64,000 nt of DNA, from NCBI RefSeq assembly GCF_001891085.1, contig NZ_JXUP01000004.1:62001-126000 (forward strand). The letters are read 5' to 3'. Origin of the DNA: Campylobacter concisus. Lineage in GTDB: Bacteria; Campylobacterota; Campylobacteria; Campylobacterales; Campylobacteraceae. How positions within the stretch are numbered: position 1 is the stretch's first letter; each line of letters starts with the position of its first letter. The notes under the pieces are model-generated. The model worked only from the letters and a program-made list of their open reading frames with translations, was not told the DNA's origin and searched no databases. Made by a program: the position numbers and the translations under genes. Shown here one piece after another: positions 18,242 through 27,429 of this stretch.

Positions 18242-18935
18242 AATAATTCTTTTATGGTTAATGTTGTTTGTGTCGCCAGCTCTTTTTGCAGAGCAAACCA
18301 CCGAGAAGTGTTTTGATGGCTTTTTAGATAATAAAGCACATTTTGCCAAACAAGATAAATTTGACGATTTTGATTTTTCTAACATTTTAGCTGACAAGCG
18401 TATAAAATTTTTGGGTTATATCGGAGCCAATTATCACAGACTATATATAAATTTTGATAGTGTTAAAAAGATATCAAGGTCAAAATATGTAGTATCTGGC
18501 AACTACAAAATAGCCGAAAAAACTCAATCATTTAACGGCGAAATTAAAATATCTGAAATAAGAAAATATACAAATTTTAACTACGGTGTTGATGATTTTA
18601 TGAAAGGCAAAATCAATGCCCAAGGCATAGCCTTAGCGACCTATTCTCTAAAAGGTGAAACAGAGAAATTTCAAGCTAAAGGCTGCATGCTAACAAGATG
18701 GTACATTGGCAACGATAAAAAATTGCTATACGACGATATATCAGAAGATGAGGATTTGTACGCAAATAATTTATTTTGTGGAGAGTGCGAGGTGGGCAAG
18801 GTACAAACAAAACCATGCGCATGGGGTCATTACAGGATACTAAATAGCGGCGATCTTGATATAGGGGCTGAAGAATTTAGTCCGAACCCAAAATATCTTG
18901 GCAACGGCTGGAGCGACTTTAATAAAGATGAATAA
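18225..18935 (+). CDS. exported candidate immunity protein B1
   Basis: This 236-residue protein has a signal peptide (residues 1-22, ending FVSPALFAE). The mature part has a Cys-rich C-terminal third (CGECEVGKVQTKPC). An AGGA at 18215-18218 supports the ATG at 18225; an in-frame TTG at 18213 is less likely. It overlaps the end of the DUF5675-like remnant by 17 bases, so it is probably the surviving immunity gene of that effector. No family recognised. Unlike the remnant, this frame is intact, which argues it is under selection. Confidence 0.62.
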   Translation: MKIINKIILLWLMLFVSPALFAEQTTEKCFDGFLDNKAHFAKQDKFDDFDFSNILADKRIKFLGYIGANYHRLYINFDSVKKISRSKYVVSGNYKIAEKTQSFNGEIKISEIRKYTNFNYGVDDFMKGKINAQGIALATYSLKGETEKFQAKGCMLTRWYIGNDKKLLYDDISEDEDLYANNLFCGECEVGKVQTKPCAWGHYRILNSGDLDIGAEEFSPNPKYLGNGWSDFNKDE

Positions 18936-19482
18936 AATTGCAATGAAACACTTTTTAATACTATCTCTAATTTTAGGTTTTCTAGATTTAACAGCCAGTG
19001 AAAATTTGCCGTGCACAACAAGCATAGACAAAATCAAAGTAGGTAAAATTTTATCTACAAGTAATTTATCATCTAAAAAAATCAAATATTTTTTAGACGG
19101 CGAAAAGGCAAGCTTCATAAATTTATCAAGAACACAGATAATGACGCTCGATTTTTGTTGTGGTGGTAGCGGTGAGGTCCAAAGGATAAATGTCAAATTT
19201 TTTGATAAAAATTTGACTAAAGATTATATAAATTTCAGCGAAATAAAAGATTTCACTACAAATTCTGGCATCAAACTTGGCGACAAACAAGACCAAATTT
19301 TAAAGAAGCTAGGTAAGCCAAACGATCTGCAAGAAGAAAATGCCACCTCTATTGTCACCTACATCACTGAGCAAAATGAAAGCAAACTCTTACAAGAATT
19401 TGATATGCCACTCTACTACGAGAAATTCATCTTTTCTAATGGAGTTTTAAAAGAGTATGAATTTGGATTTGAATATCCGTGA
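18928..19482 (+). CDS. exported candidate immunity protein B2
   Basis: This 184-residue protein starts at ATG 18928, overlapping the B1 stop; ATG 18943 would also keep the signal peptide (FLILSLILGFLDLTAS). Two adjacent Cys occur in LDFCCGGSGE. The segment IKLGDKQDQILKKLGKPND resembles the turn found in small SmpA/BamE-like lipoproteins, but the match is short and no lipobox is present. Translational coupling to B1 suggests the two act together. Last gene of the island; the convergent exonuclease gene lies 71 bases on. Confidence 0.58.
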   Translation: MNKIAMKHFLILSLILGFLDLTASENLPCTTSIDKIKVGKILSTSNLSSKKIKYFLDGEKASFINLSRTQIMTLDFCCGGSGEVQRINVKFFDKNLTKDYINFSEIKDFTTNSGIKLGDKQDQILKKLGKPNDLQEENATSIVTYITEQNESKLLQEFDMPLYYEKFIFSNGVLKEYEFGFEYP

Positions 19483-19553
19483 TATTCCGCGGATCAGGAT
19501 ATTAATTCCATAGGGTAGCAAAAGATATTTTACGGCCTAAAAGCGTAGAATTT

Positions 19554-20585
19554 CTACTCTTCGTCCAAATTTATTTCAGGTAGTTTCTCTTCGATAAAGC
19601 TCTTATCTTTTTTGACAGCTGACGCAACCTCGCTAGCTTTTTTTAAAAGTCCATCAAGCCCTTGTCTTGCCAAACGCTCATTTAGCTGCTCTGGCGTATC
19701 TTTCACACCATCAAGATCGCTAAAATCATCAAATTCTTCATCGTCTTCTTTTTGGATCTTTATCTCGTAATCAAGCTTGCCATTAAGTCTAGCTAGCTCG
19801 TCGCTTATCGCAGTGCAAAAGACCTCAGTGTATCCTCTGTGAGCGCAGTTTTTGGCTAAAAATTCACTCATCACGTTTAGGTGATTTATATAGTCATCTT
19901 GCAAGATATTTGCCTGTAAAAGCTCGAATTTTAAAAAGAGCCAGTAGGTGTTAAGCACGTCACTTTCGCAGTATTCATTGATCTTATCAAGCTCACCAGC
20001 ATAATAAAGCTCAAGCACTTGATCGCCGTGCACATCGTACTTGCCAGGTAAATTTAAGCTAGCGCAAAGCGTATCAAGCTTTAGCCCTCTTACGCTTCCA
20101 AAATCGCTTATAAAATCAAGCAGATCAAGGTGAAATTTAGGCGAATATCTGGCTCTATAGTTTTCCCATTTATTTTTATTTAGCTCTTTGTTTTCGCTCT
20201 CGTAATATGCCGCTGCGTTTAAGTTGTAGCGCATCGCACGCACCATTATCATCGGCAGGTCAAAGCCACGGCCATTAAAGCTAACGAGCCTTGGGTTATA
20301 ATCATTTATAAATTTTAAAAATTTAGCGATGATCTCGCGCTCATCCTTACCCTCCATCGTGCTAACTTTTAAAAATTTGCCGTATTCATCGGCCATTACT
20401 GCAGAGATCGCCACGACTCTATGAAACATCACAGGCAAAAACTCACTCCCACTGGCCTCTTTTTGCAGCGCCATCGCTTGCACGCTCACATCTTCATCGC
20501 TCCCATCAATGCCATAAATTTTTCTTATCAAATTTGCATCAGGTATCGTCTCGCAGTCAAAGACACAGATGTAACTTTTCGCCAT
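19554..20585 (-). CDS. 3'-5' exonuclease related to the PolB exonuclease domain
   Basis: This 343-residue protein is a DEDD-type exonuclease of the DNA_pol_B_exo2 family. Exo I is VFDCETIPDANLI near the N-terminus, Exo II is LVSFNGRGFDLPMIMVRAMRY in the middle, and Exo III is INEYCESDVLNTYWLF. The C-terminal ~60 residues are acidic and probably flexible. Its precise role (DNA or RNA trimming) is not known for this family in Campylobacter. It is divergent from waaC, 63 bases away. Confidence 0.85.
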   Translation of the reverse strand: MAKSYICVFDCETIPDANLIRKIYGIDGSDEDVSVQAMALQKEASGSEFLPVMFHRVVAISAVMADEYGKFLKVSTMEGKDEREIIAKFLKFINDYNPRLVSFNGRGFDLPMIMVRAMRYNLNAAAYYESENKELNKNKWENYRARYSPKFHLDLLDFISDFGSVRGLKLDTLCASLNLPGKYDVHGDQVLELYYAGELDKINEYCESDVLNTYWLFLKFELLQANILQDDYINHLNVMSEFLAKNCAHRGYTEVFCTAISDELARLNGKLDYEIKIQKEDDEEFDDFSDLDGVKDTPEQLNERLARQGLDGLLKKASEVASAVKKDKSFIEEKLPEINLDEE

Positions 20586-20648
20586 TTTAGCCCTTTTTTA
20601 AGCATTTTTTTTTAAAATCATACCAAAAATTTATATCTAAAGTGATCA

Positions 20649-21623
20649 ATGCAAAACAAAAATCAACTAAAAATAGCCATCGTCAAACTTTCCGCTCTTG
20701 GGGATATCGTGCACGCAGCTATTGTGCTTCAGTTTATCAAAAAGCACCACCCAAATGCCCATATCACGTGGCTAGTTGATGCTCGTTTTGCAAGCCTTTT
20801 AAAAGATCATCCGCTTATCGACGAGCTAGTCGTTTTACCGCTTAAACAAAGCTTTAAACAAAGCTACAAGATACTAAAAACGCTTGGTAAATTTGACAAA
20901 GTGATCGATCTGCAAGGGCTTTTTAAATCAGCCGTCGTCGCAAAAATAATAGGCAAGCAAACTTATGGCTTTAGCAGAGAAAGTGTAAAAGAAAAGATCG
21001 CAGCCAGGCTTTATAGACATAAATTTAAAATTGATTACAACGAAAATATAATCATTAGAAATTTGGCACTTGTGGCTTTTGCTCTAAATTTTAGCTTTGA
21101 AGCAAGTGAAATTTTAGAAAAAGCGCCTTGCTTTGAAGCAAGTGAAATTTATAAAAACGAAAGTGGTAAAAAACGTGTTTTAATCGCTGCATTCGCAAGC
21201 GAAGAGAGCAAAATTTATAACAAATTTAAAGACGTGATTAGGCTACTTGAAGAGTGTGAAATTTACCTTTGCTACGGAAGTGAGAGCGAAAAAGTAAGAG
21301 CTGAGGCGATCATCTCAGGCACCTCAGCAAAGCTACTTGAAAAACTTAGCATAAAAGAGATGATAAGCTTCATTGCAAGCTGCGATCTAGTAATTGGCAA
21401 TGATAGTGGCCTAACGCACCTTGCTTGGGCTGTAAATAGGCCTTCTATCACACTTTTTGGCAACCGTCCAAGCCACAGAAATGCTTACATCACTGATAAA
21501 AATTTAGTTATAGATATGGGCAAGCAAATAGACGCGAGAAGTATCGATAAAAACGACTTTTGTATAAGAGAAATTTTTCCAGAAACGGTTGCAAATTTCG
21601 CAAAAAGGCTACTAAATGGATAG
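20649..21623 (+). CDS. waaC: lipopolysaccharide heptosyltransferase I
   Basis: This 324-residue GT9 enzyme adds the first L-glycero-D-manno-heptose to Kdo on lipid A. The N-terminal KLSALGDIVHAAIVLQFIK is the WaaC signature. The C-terminal donor-binding motif is seen as IGNDSGLTHLAWAVNRPSI. It opens the core locus, and its end overlaps the acyltransferase gene by eight bases, as in C. jejuni waaC-waaM. Confidence 0.95.
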   Translation: MQNKNQLKIAIVKLSALGDIVHAAIVLQFIKKHHPNAHITWLVDARFASLLKDHPLIDELVVLPLKQSFKQSYKILKTLGKFDKVIDLQGLFKSAVVAKIIGKQTYGFSRESVKEKIAARLYRHKFKIDYNENIIIRNLALVAFALNFSFEASEILEKAPCFEASEIYKNESGKKRVLIAAFASEESKIYNKFKDVIRLLEECEIYLCYGSESEKVRAEAIISGTSAKLLEKLSIKEMISFIASCDLVIGNDSGLTHLAWAVNRPSITLFGNRPSHRNAYITDKNLVIDMGKQIDARSIDKNDFCIREIFPETVANFAKRLLNG

Positions 21624-22509
21624 ACTCTATCTAGCTGGCTTTTATACTTTAAAATTTTTTATATTTTTACTACCTAGCTCACTTAGAGATTTGCTTGCTA
21701 AATTTTTAGCTTTTTCGTATATGAAGCTTAATAAAAAGCGACTTCACGTCGTTATGACAAATTTAAACCTTGCTTTTGGTGAGTCAAAAACCAAGGAAGA
21801 GAAGCTTGAGATCGCTAAAAAATGCTACTACAACTTCGCAAAATACCTTGGCATAAATTTTATCCTAAATCAAAACACGACGAAGCAAAAAGTGCTTGAA
21901 AAAGTTAGCTTTAAAAACGAGCATAATCTGCTTGAAGCGCTTAAGCTTGATCGTCCGATTATCGTGACGACCGCGCATTTTGGGCAGTGGGAGCTTTTTA
22001 GCTTAGCAATGGCTGCTCGTTTTGGTGCAGTCTCAGTACTTGGCAGAAAGCTTGATAGTAAAAGTATGGATAAAATTTTAAAGGCAAATAGAGCGCAGTT
22101 TGACGTGGAGCTCATCAACAAAGATGGCGGTGCAAAAGATATCTTAAAAGCGCTAAAAGCTAGGCGAATAGTGGGAATTTTAGTCGATCAAAATACCGCT
22201 CCAAAAGATGGCATAAAGGTGAAATTTTTTGACAAAGATGTGCTTCACACGCCAGCTGCGAGCGTGCTAGCTCAAAAAACAAACGCACTAATAATTAATG
22301 CATTTATCTATCAAGAAGATGAAAACATAAGCGAAATTTGTTTTTCACCAGCCATTGATATAAATAAATTTGACAAAGAAGAAGCGGTGCAAAAAGTAAC
22401 GCAAATGCAGTGCAGCGCGTGCGAAGAGATGGTTAGAGCAAGGCCTGAGGAGTACTTTTGGTTTCACAAACGCTTTAAAAGATTTTACGAAAAAGAGTAT
22501 AAATGCTAA
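21616..22509 (+). CDS. waaM: lipid A late acyltransferase (HtrB/WaaM type)
   Basis: This 297-residue LpxL/HtrB-family protein adds a secondary acyl chain to lipid A at the inner membrane. An N-terminal hydrophobic segment (FIFLLPSSLRDLLAKFLAF) anchors it. The catalytic HX4(D/E) motif is AHFGQWE near residue 119, and the family LVDQN stretch follows. It overlaps waaC and the next glycosyltransferase gene (7 bases), so the three are probably translated together. Confidence 0.92.
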   Translation: MDRLYLAGFYTLKFFIFLLPSSLRDLLAKFLAFSYMKLNKKRLHVVMTNLNLAFGESKTKEEKLEIAKKCYYNFAKYLGINFILNQNTTKQKVLEKVSFKNEHNLLEALKLDRPIIVTTAHFGQWELFSLAMAARFGAVSVLGRKLDSKSMDKILKANRAQFDVELINKDGGAKDILKALKARRIVGILVDQNTAPKDGIKVKFFDKDVLHTPAASVLAQKTNALIINAFIYQEDENISEICFSPAIDINKFDKEEAVQKVTQMQCSACEEMVRARPEEYFWFHKRFKRFYEKEYKC

Positions 22510-23207
22510 GTGTGGTCATCTTAACTTTTAACAGCGAAAAATACCTAAAAGAGGTGTTAGAGAGCGCTAAATTTGCTGATGAGGTCATCGTAGTTGATAG
22601 CGGCTCAAAAGATAGCACAAGACAAATTTGTGATGGCTTTAGCAACGTGAGATTTCACGAGCAAGCTTGGCTTGGATTTGGCGCGCAAAAGCAAAAGGGC
22701 GTGGATCTAGCTAAAAATGAGTGGATCTTTGTGCTTGACAGCGACGAGGTGATCACAAATGAGCTTCAAGATGAGATCATCAGTACGCTAAAAGAGCCAA
22801 AATTTATGGCTTACAACGTAGCTAGGCTAAATTTCTTCTTTGGCAAAGCGATCAAAAATATGGGACTCTATCCAGACTACACAGTGAGGCTTTTTAACAA
22901 AAATTTTGCCGGATTTGATGGCAGAGCCGTGCATGAAAAGGTCATTTTAAATAATGACTCACAAAAGCTTGGAGCGCTTAAAAATCACTTCTTGCATTAT
23001 GCATATGAGAGCATCGAGCAGTTTATCGCTAAGCAAAATCGCTACTCAAGCATGGGCGCAAAAAAGAATTTATTTAAAGCTCTAACAAGCCCAGCGTGGA
23101 CATTTTTTAAGCTTTATGTGCTAAAAGGCGGCTTTAAAGAGGGCTTTGCAGGCTATGTTATCGCTAGACTTTACGCTCAGTACACATTTTGGAAATATAT
23201 AAAATGA
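22503..23207 (+). CDS. GT2 glycosyltransferase of the WaaE/LgtF type
   Basis: This 234-residue single-domain GT-A enzyme adds a hexose, typically glucose, to inner-core heptose. Visible motifs are VVILTFNSEKYL, VVDSGSKDSTRQI for nucleotide binding, and the DxD-like FVLDSDEVIT. A WaaE-like DYTVRLFNK and HEKVIL stretch follows. C. jejuni has a two-domain LgtF at this position; this protein equals one domain. Sugar identity is inference. It overlaps its neighbours by 7 and 4 bases. Confidence 0.85.
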   Translation: MLSVVILTFNSEKYLKEVLESAKFADEVIVVDSGSKDSTRQICDGFSNVRFHEQAWLGFGAQKQKGVDLAKNEWIFVLDSDEVITNELQDEIISTLKEPKFMAYNVARLNFFFGKAIKNMGLYPDYTVRLFNKNFAGFDGRAVHEKVILNNDSQKLGALKNHFLHYAYESIEQFIAKQNRYSSMGAKKNLFKALTSPAWTFFKLYVLKGGFKEGFAGYVIARLYAQYTFWKYIK

Positions 23208-24265
23208 AAATACTTGTAATTAAATTTAGAAATATCGGCGACGTACTTTTAACCACGCCGCTCATTGAAAATTTGCACCATTATTATCCAGATGCAACCA
23301 TCGACTTTGCCCTAAACAAAGGCACAGAAGCGATGATAGAAGGCAATCCTTATATAAATAAAATTCACATTTACGATAGACAAAGTGCAAATTCTGGCTT
23401 TTTTAAAAAGCTAATTACTGAGATAAAATTTATAAAAGCCATCAAAAAAGAAAAATACGATATGGCGGTGCAAACAACCACGGGAGACCGCGGCATCATC
23501 ATCTCAAAATATGCAAAGATCAAAAAAATAGTAGGCTTTCTTGGCAAAAATCAATCAATAAATAAACTTCTAAACGTCAAGGCAAAATACTATGAAAATT
23601 TTTCACATACTATCGATCATAATCTAAACGCTTTAAGGGCTTTGGGATTTGAACCGGTTAGCAAAAAGGTGAGTGTATTTTCGGACGAGAGTGTGGAGCA
23701 TCTAAATTTACCAAAACGCTTTGTACATATGCATCTTACAAGCCGCTGGATGTTTAAATGCGCAAATGATGAGAGCATGGCAGAGCTCATCGACTACTGC
23801 GAAAATGAGCTTGGTGTAAAGGTCGTGCTAACAAGCGACAACAAAGAAAATGAGCTAAATAAGCTTGCAAGCGTGCTAAACATTTGCAAAAGCGAGCCTA
23901 TAAATTTAGGTGGCAAGCTAAGCCTCAAACAAACGATCGCCCTATCAAAGTGTTCAAGCCTTTTTATCGGAGTGGATACAGCTATAATGCACATCGCTGC
24001 GGCAAATGATGTGCCAGTCATAGCCTTTTTTGGTCCAAGCAATGCTTTTGAGTGGGGGCCTTGGGATAACTCACTCATGGAAAATGGCTACACAGCGCAA
24101 AATGGCATCCAAAGTATGGGCAAACACATCGTCTATCAAAAAGACTGGGACTTTGTGCCTTGCGATAAAGAGGGCATAGCAAAGCATGGCATAGAAAAAA
24201 CATTGATGGATTTTAGCGACGAAATGCCAAAAATAAAAGCCAAAATAAAAGAAATTTTAGGATAG
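23204..24265 (+). CDS. GT9 heptosyltransferase (WaaQ/WaaF-like)
   Basis: This 353-residue GT9 protein has the N-terminal KILVIKFRNIGDVLLTTPLI signature of RfaQ-type heptosyltransferase III and the donor-site IGVDTAIMHIAAANDVPVIAFFGPS near the C-terminus. I chose ATG 23204, in an ATGA overlap with the previous stop, over an in-frame GTG-like start 15 bases earlier. It could add heptose II (WaaF role) or a branch heptose. No other waaF-like gene is in this locus, so the exact role is open. Confidence 0.85.
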   Translation: MKILVIKFRNIGDVLLTTPLIENLHHYYPDATIDFALNKGTEAMIEGNPYINKIHIYDRQSANSGFFKKLITEIKFIKAIKKEKYDMAVQTTTGDRGIIISKYAKIKKIVGFLGKNQSINKLLNVKAKYYENFSHTIDHNLNALRALGFEPVSKKVSVFSDESVEHLNLPKRFVHMHLTSRWMFKCANDESMAELIDYCENELGVKVVLTSDNKENELNKLASVLNICKSEPINLGGKLSLKQTIALSKCSSLFIGVDTAIMHIAAANDVPVIAFFGPSNAFEWGPWDNSLMENGYTAQNGIQSMGKHIVYQKDWDFVPCDKEGIAKHGIEKTLMDFSDEMPKIKAKIKEILG

Positions 24266-24269
24266 GTAG

Positions 24270-25343
24270 ATGAATATTCTTCACACGCAGACACTTTTTA
24301 ACTGGGGTGGCGAGCAAAATAAGACGCTAAACGAGATGCGTTTTATGCGTGAGATGGGTCACAATGTCATACTTTTTTGCAACCCAAACTCTCAGATAGA
24401 AAGTATTGCAAAAAAAGAAGGCTTTAGTGTTATAACACAAGAGATGAATAAGAAAAATTTTCATAAAAGCGTGCCAGCACTTTGCAAAGCGATAAGCTCG
24501 AACAAGATAGATGCCTTGATCACACATGGCTCGACTGATAGCTGGGTTGGGGCAATTGCTGGACTATTTTACAGAAGCAAAGGCGTTAAATTTTACAAAG
24601 AAAGGCATAATCTTTTTCCTATAAAAGGCTTTCTTTCAAAACTCATGCACAAAAAGCTATTTGATAAAATTTTATACATCTCAGATAGTGTCAAAGAGTA
24701 TCTTCTAAGCATCGGCGTTAGCAAAGATAAGCTCTTTTTTATGCCAAGCACGGTTGATGTTGAAAAGATCGATAGCACAAAAAGTACTTTTAGAGATGAG
24801 TTTCATATCGCCAAAAACGAGCTAGTCATCGGCACTTTTACCTCGCTTTACCGCAAGAAAGGCGTCTACGACTTTGCAAACGCAGTAAAAGAGATTTTAA
24901 AAGAGAAGGACGCCACAATAGTTTTTGCAGGAAATATCAGTGAAAGCACAAAAAATGAGATTGCCTCGATTTTTAGCAAAAAAGATAAGATTATATTTAC
25001 TGGTTTTAGAAAAGACGCGGCAAATATCATAAAAAGCTTTGATATCTATGTCTTCGCATCGCACTCTGAGGGGCTTGGTACGGTCTTGCTTGAAGCAATG
25101 AGCTCAAAAGTACCAGTCGTAGTCTACGATAACGCACCGATGAATGTACTAGTTAAAGATAAAGAGCGTGGGCTTTGTGCTAGAAATTTAGATGAAATTT
25201 CACTAAAAGAGTCTATTTTAGAACTGATAGACGAGCCTGAAAAAGCCAAAATTTACTCACAAAACGCCTTTAAATTTGTGGATGAAAACTTTAGCCACAA
25301 GGCGCTAAAAGAGGCTATTAAAAATTTACTGGAGCAAAAATGA
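24270..25343 (+). CDS. GT4 glycosyltransferase
   Basis: This 357-residue GT-B enzyme has an N-terminal WGGEQNKTLNEMRFM acceptor-side loop, the linker region IGTFTSLYRKKGVYDF, and the GT4 donor motif FASHSEGLGTVLLEAMSSKVPVV with the conserved E-x7-E. Acceptor and sugar cannot be told from sequence. It overlaps the next gene (deacetylase) by four bases, within the same plus-strand core operon. Confidence 0.88.
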   Translation: MNILHTQTLFNWGGEQNKTLNEMRFMREMGHNVILFCNPNSQIESIAKKEGFSVITQEMNKKNFHKSVPALCKAISSNKIDALITHGSTDSWVGAIAGLFYRSKGVKFYKERHNLFPIKGFLSKLMHKKLFDKILYISDSVKEYLLSIGVSKDKLFFMPSTVDVEKIDSTKSTFRDEFHIAKNELVIGTFTSLYRKKGVYDFANAVKEILKEKDATIVFAGNISESTKNEIASIFSKKDKIIFTGFRKDAANIIKSFDIYVFASHSEGLGTVLLEAMSSKVPVVVYDNAPMNVLVKDKERGLCARNLDEISLKESILELIDEPEKAKIYSQNAFKFVDENFSHKALKEAIKNLLEQK

Positions 25344-26137
25344 ACTACCCAGTTTGCGTGCTAACGATGCACCACTGTAATAACAATAAAAACGACTTTG
25401 CCATTAAGCCAGAGCTATTTAAAAAGGCGCTTTTGATGGCGTTAAATGAGGGCTATAAATTTATAAACTACAGCCAGTTTAAAGATATCGTTGCTGGCAG
25501 AGCAAAGGCTCATAAAAAGAGCATTTTACTAACTTTTGATGATGGATATTTTGATAATTATAAATTTGCATTTCCTATCTTGAAAGAGCTAAATATTCCA
25601 GCTGTTTGCTTTTTGATAACAGATAAGATCAAGGATTTTAAAAGACAAGATTACGACTTTGCATTTAAAAAACATAAAGAGATCGATTATGATAAAGACG
25701 CGGAGTATTTTTTAAATTTAGACGAGATTAGGCAGATGCAAGAGAGCGGGCTTTTTGAGTTTGATAGCCATACAGCGAGCCACTTTTCTTGTAAAAGCAA
25801 TGATGAAACAAAGTTAAGAGAGGAATTTTCTAGCTCGCTGGCTAAGATAAAAGAGCTATTTCCTGAAAAAAAAGAATTTGGCTTTTGCTTTCCAAAAGGG
25901 CACTTTAACGAGCTTTCACTAAAAGTTGTGAGAGAGTATTATGACTTTGCCTTTAGTGTGATAGATGGTGGATTTTGCGCAGGAGATGATAAATTTAAGA
26001 TAAGACGTATCGATATATCAAACAATGCAAAGAGCGAGAGTGATTACATTTTTAGGATCAAAAAGAAGCTTTTTATCTATTCTACGCCAGTTCTAGGAAA
26101 TTTATATTCAAATTTTAGAAATAGAGGCTATAAATAA
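25340..26137 (+). CDS. polysaccharide deacetylase, NodB family
   Basis: This 265-residue NodB-fold enzyme keeps the catalytic motifs: LLTFDDGYFDNY (catalytic Asp and metal Asp) at ~73, the metal-binding SHTASH at ~140, and CFPKGHFN as motif 3. No signal peptide is visible, so it probably acts on the cytoplasmic side, on lipid-linked or core sugars. It is paralogous to the minus-strand deacetylase at 27430-28188, sharing KKLFIYS...LGNLYS at the C-terminus. It overlaps the flanking genes by 4 and 1 bases. Confidence 0.87.
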   Translation: MNYPVCVLTMHHCNNNKNDFAIKPELFKKALLMALNEGYKFINYSQFKDIVAGRAKAHKKSILLTFDDGYFDNYKFAFPILKELNIPAVCFLITDKIKDFKRQDYDFAFKKHKEIDYDKDAEYFLNLDEIRQMQESGLFEFDSHTASHFSCKSNDETKLREEFSSSLAKIKELFPEKKEFGFCFPKGHFNELSLKVVREYYDFAFSVIDGGFCAGDDKFKIRRIDISNNAKSESDYIFRIKKKLFIYSTPVLGNLYSNFRNRGYK

Positions 26138-26643
26138 TGCTTGAAGCATTAAATGAGGCTTGTAAAGAAATTTTAAAAGATAAAAAACGAGCCTTAATCG
26201 CTCTCACTGGGCTTCATGGTAGTGGCAAAAGCACACTTGCAAAACAAATTAGAAAAAATGGATTTAAAAACTTTAAACCTTATCAAATCGCTGTAATCGA
26301 TGATGATGTAATGAGTCTAAATTTATTTATAGCTCGTCCAAAGATAAAAATCAAAAGTGATCATCAAGATGAGTTAAAGCCATTTTTTAAATTTATCATG
26401 CCGTTTGTAAAAGTCGTAATATACGTAAGCACAAATCCACTTTTACGTATAAGTAAATGCGATATACTTTGTATTTTAAACGCTGATGAAGAAGCTCGAA
26501 TCGCTGGAATTTATAAAAGAAATTCTAGTGACGATTTAATCAACACACAAAAGCATATAAACAAAAAAGAGCTTGATCTAGCAGGCCTTGCATATAAAGT
26601 CAAATTAGAATTTGACTTAAAAGTTGGAGCAAAAAATGAATAA
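26137..26643 (+). CDS. small P-loop NTPase of unknown function in the LOS locus
   Basis: This 168-residue protein has a Walker A motif GLHGSGKST at ~24-32 with a helix-strand pattern typical of small-molecule kinases. A VIDDDVMSL stretch could be a catalytic/acceptor loop, and YKRNSSDDLI near 128 could be a lid. The fold suggests a kinase of the APS-kinase/nucleotide-kinase kind, but I recognise no specific family. Tight overlap with the deacetylase (1 base) and the GT25 gene (8 bases) suggests a role in modifying core sugars. Function not assigned. Confidence 0.72.
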   Translation: MLEALNEACKEILKDKKRALIALTGLHGSGKSTLAKQIRKNGFKNFKPYQIAVIDDDVMSLNLFIARPKIKIKSDHQDELKPFFKFIMPFVKVVIYVSTNPLLRISKCDILCILNADEEARIAGIYKRNSSDDLINTQKHINKKELDLAGLAYKVKLEFDLKVGAKNE

Positions 26644-27421
26644 TCCCATCTATATAATATCATTAAAAAGAGATGAAGAGCGAAGGCAAAATTTACAAAG
26701 ACAATTTAACAGATATGATGAATTTAAAATAATAGATGCAGTTGATGCTAAAAATTTTAGCATCAATGAGTATTACAGCGCCATGATAGATTGCTTGTTA
26801 AAATCTTGTGATGAAGATTATAAATTTAAAATACCACCATTAATTGCGACTCCAGGTGAGCTAGCATGCACAATGTCACACATAAAAGCTTATGAGGATT
26901 TTTTACAAGGCAACGCGGAATTTACTTTAATATTAGAGGATGATGTTATTGGAAATGACGAATTAATAAATAAGGCCTTTTTGCTATGCAAAGATATAAG
27001 TAGTGATAGCATTTTGATATGCGGAGTGCAAGATGGGTTAAATAGTAGATTTCGTGCTTTTGGTAAAAAAATAAACGAAAATTTATATATTATCTCACCA
27101 TACTCATACGCTAGTATATATAGAACGGCCGCTTACATTCTAACAAGAAAGAGTGCAAAAGCTCTGCTTGATTTTTACAAAGATGGTCTTTACGGAGCCG
27201 ATAAATGGGAAGCGATCCTAAAAAATACTGATCTAAAAATGTATTTTAGCAACATCTTTTCTCATCCAGAGGAGCTAAATAGCTCTAGCCTAGAAATCCA
27301 AAGAAAGCAAAAAGAGAAGATAAATTCTCTTTTTAAAAAATCTAATAAAAATTTCTCATACAAAATTTCAAGATTTTATGAAAAACATATAGCTAAAAAT
27401 GAGAGAATTTTTACAAAGTAA
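26636..27421 (+). CDS. GT25 family LOS glycosyltransferase
   Basis: This 261-residue GT25 enzyme has the family N-terminus PIYIISLKRDEERRQNLQRQF, LACTMSHIKAYEDF, and the metal-binding LILEDDV. Family members such as LgtA/LgtB/LpsA add galactose, glucose or similar sugars to the outer core. I chose ATG 26636 (GGAG seven bases upstream) rather than the in-frame TTG 26624. It is the last plus-strand gene of this block, ending eight bases from the convergent deacetylase. Confidence 0.88.
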   Translation: MNNPIYIISLKRDEERRQNLQRQFNRYDEFKIIDAVDAKNFSINEYYSAMIDCLLKSCDEDYKFKIPPLIATPGELACTMSHIKAYEDFLQGNAEFTLILEDDVIGNDELINKAFLLCKDISSDSILICGVQDGLNSRFRAFGKKINENLYIISPYSYASIYRTAAYILTRKSAKALLDFYKDGLYGADKWEAILKNTDLKMYFSNIFSHPEELNSSSLEIQRKQKEKINSLFKKSNKNFSYKISRFYEKHIAKNERIFTK

Positions 27422-27429
27422 AATTTCTC

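Noticed and set aside
11364-19553. Integrated prophage or IS carrying the effector island
   Set aside because: No integrase, transposase, tRNA end, terminal inverted repeats or phage structural genes were found on either side.
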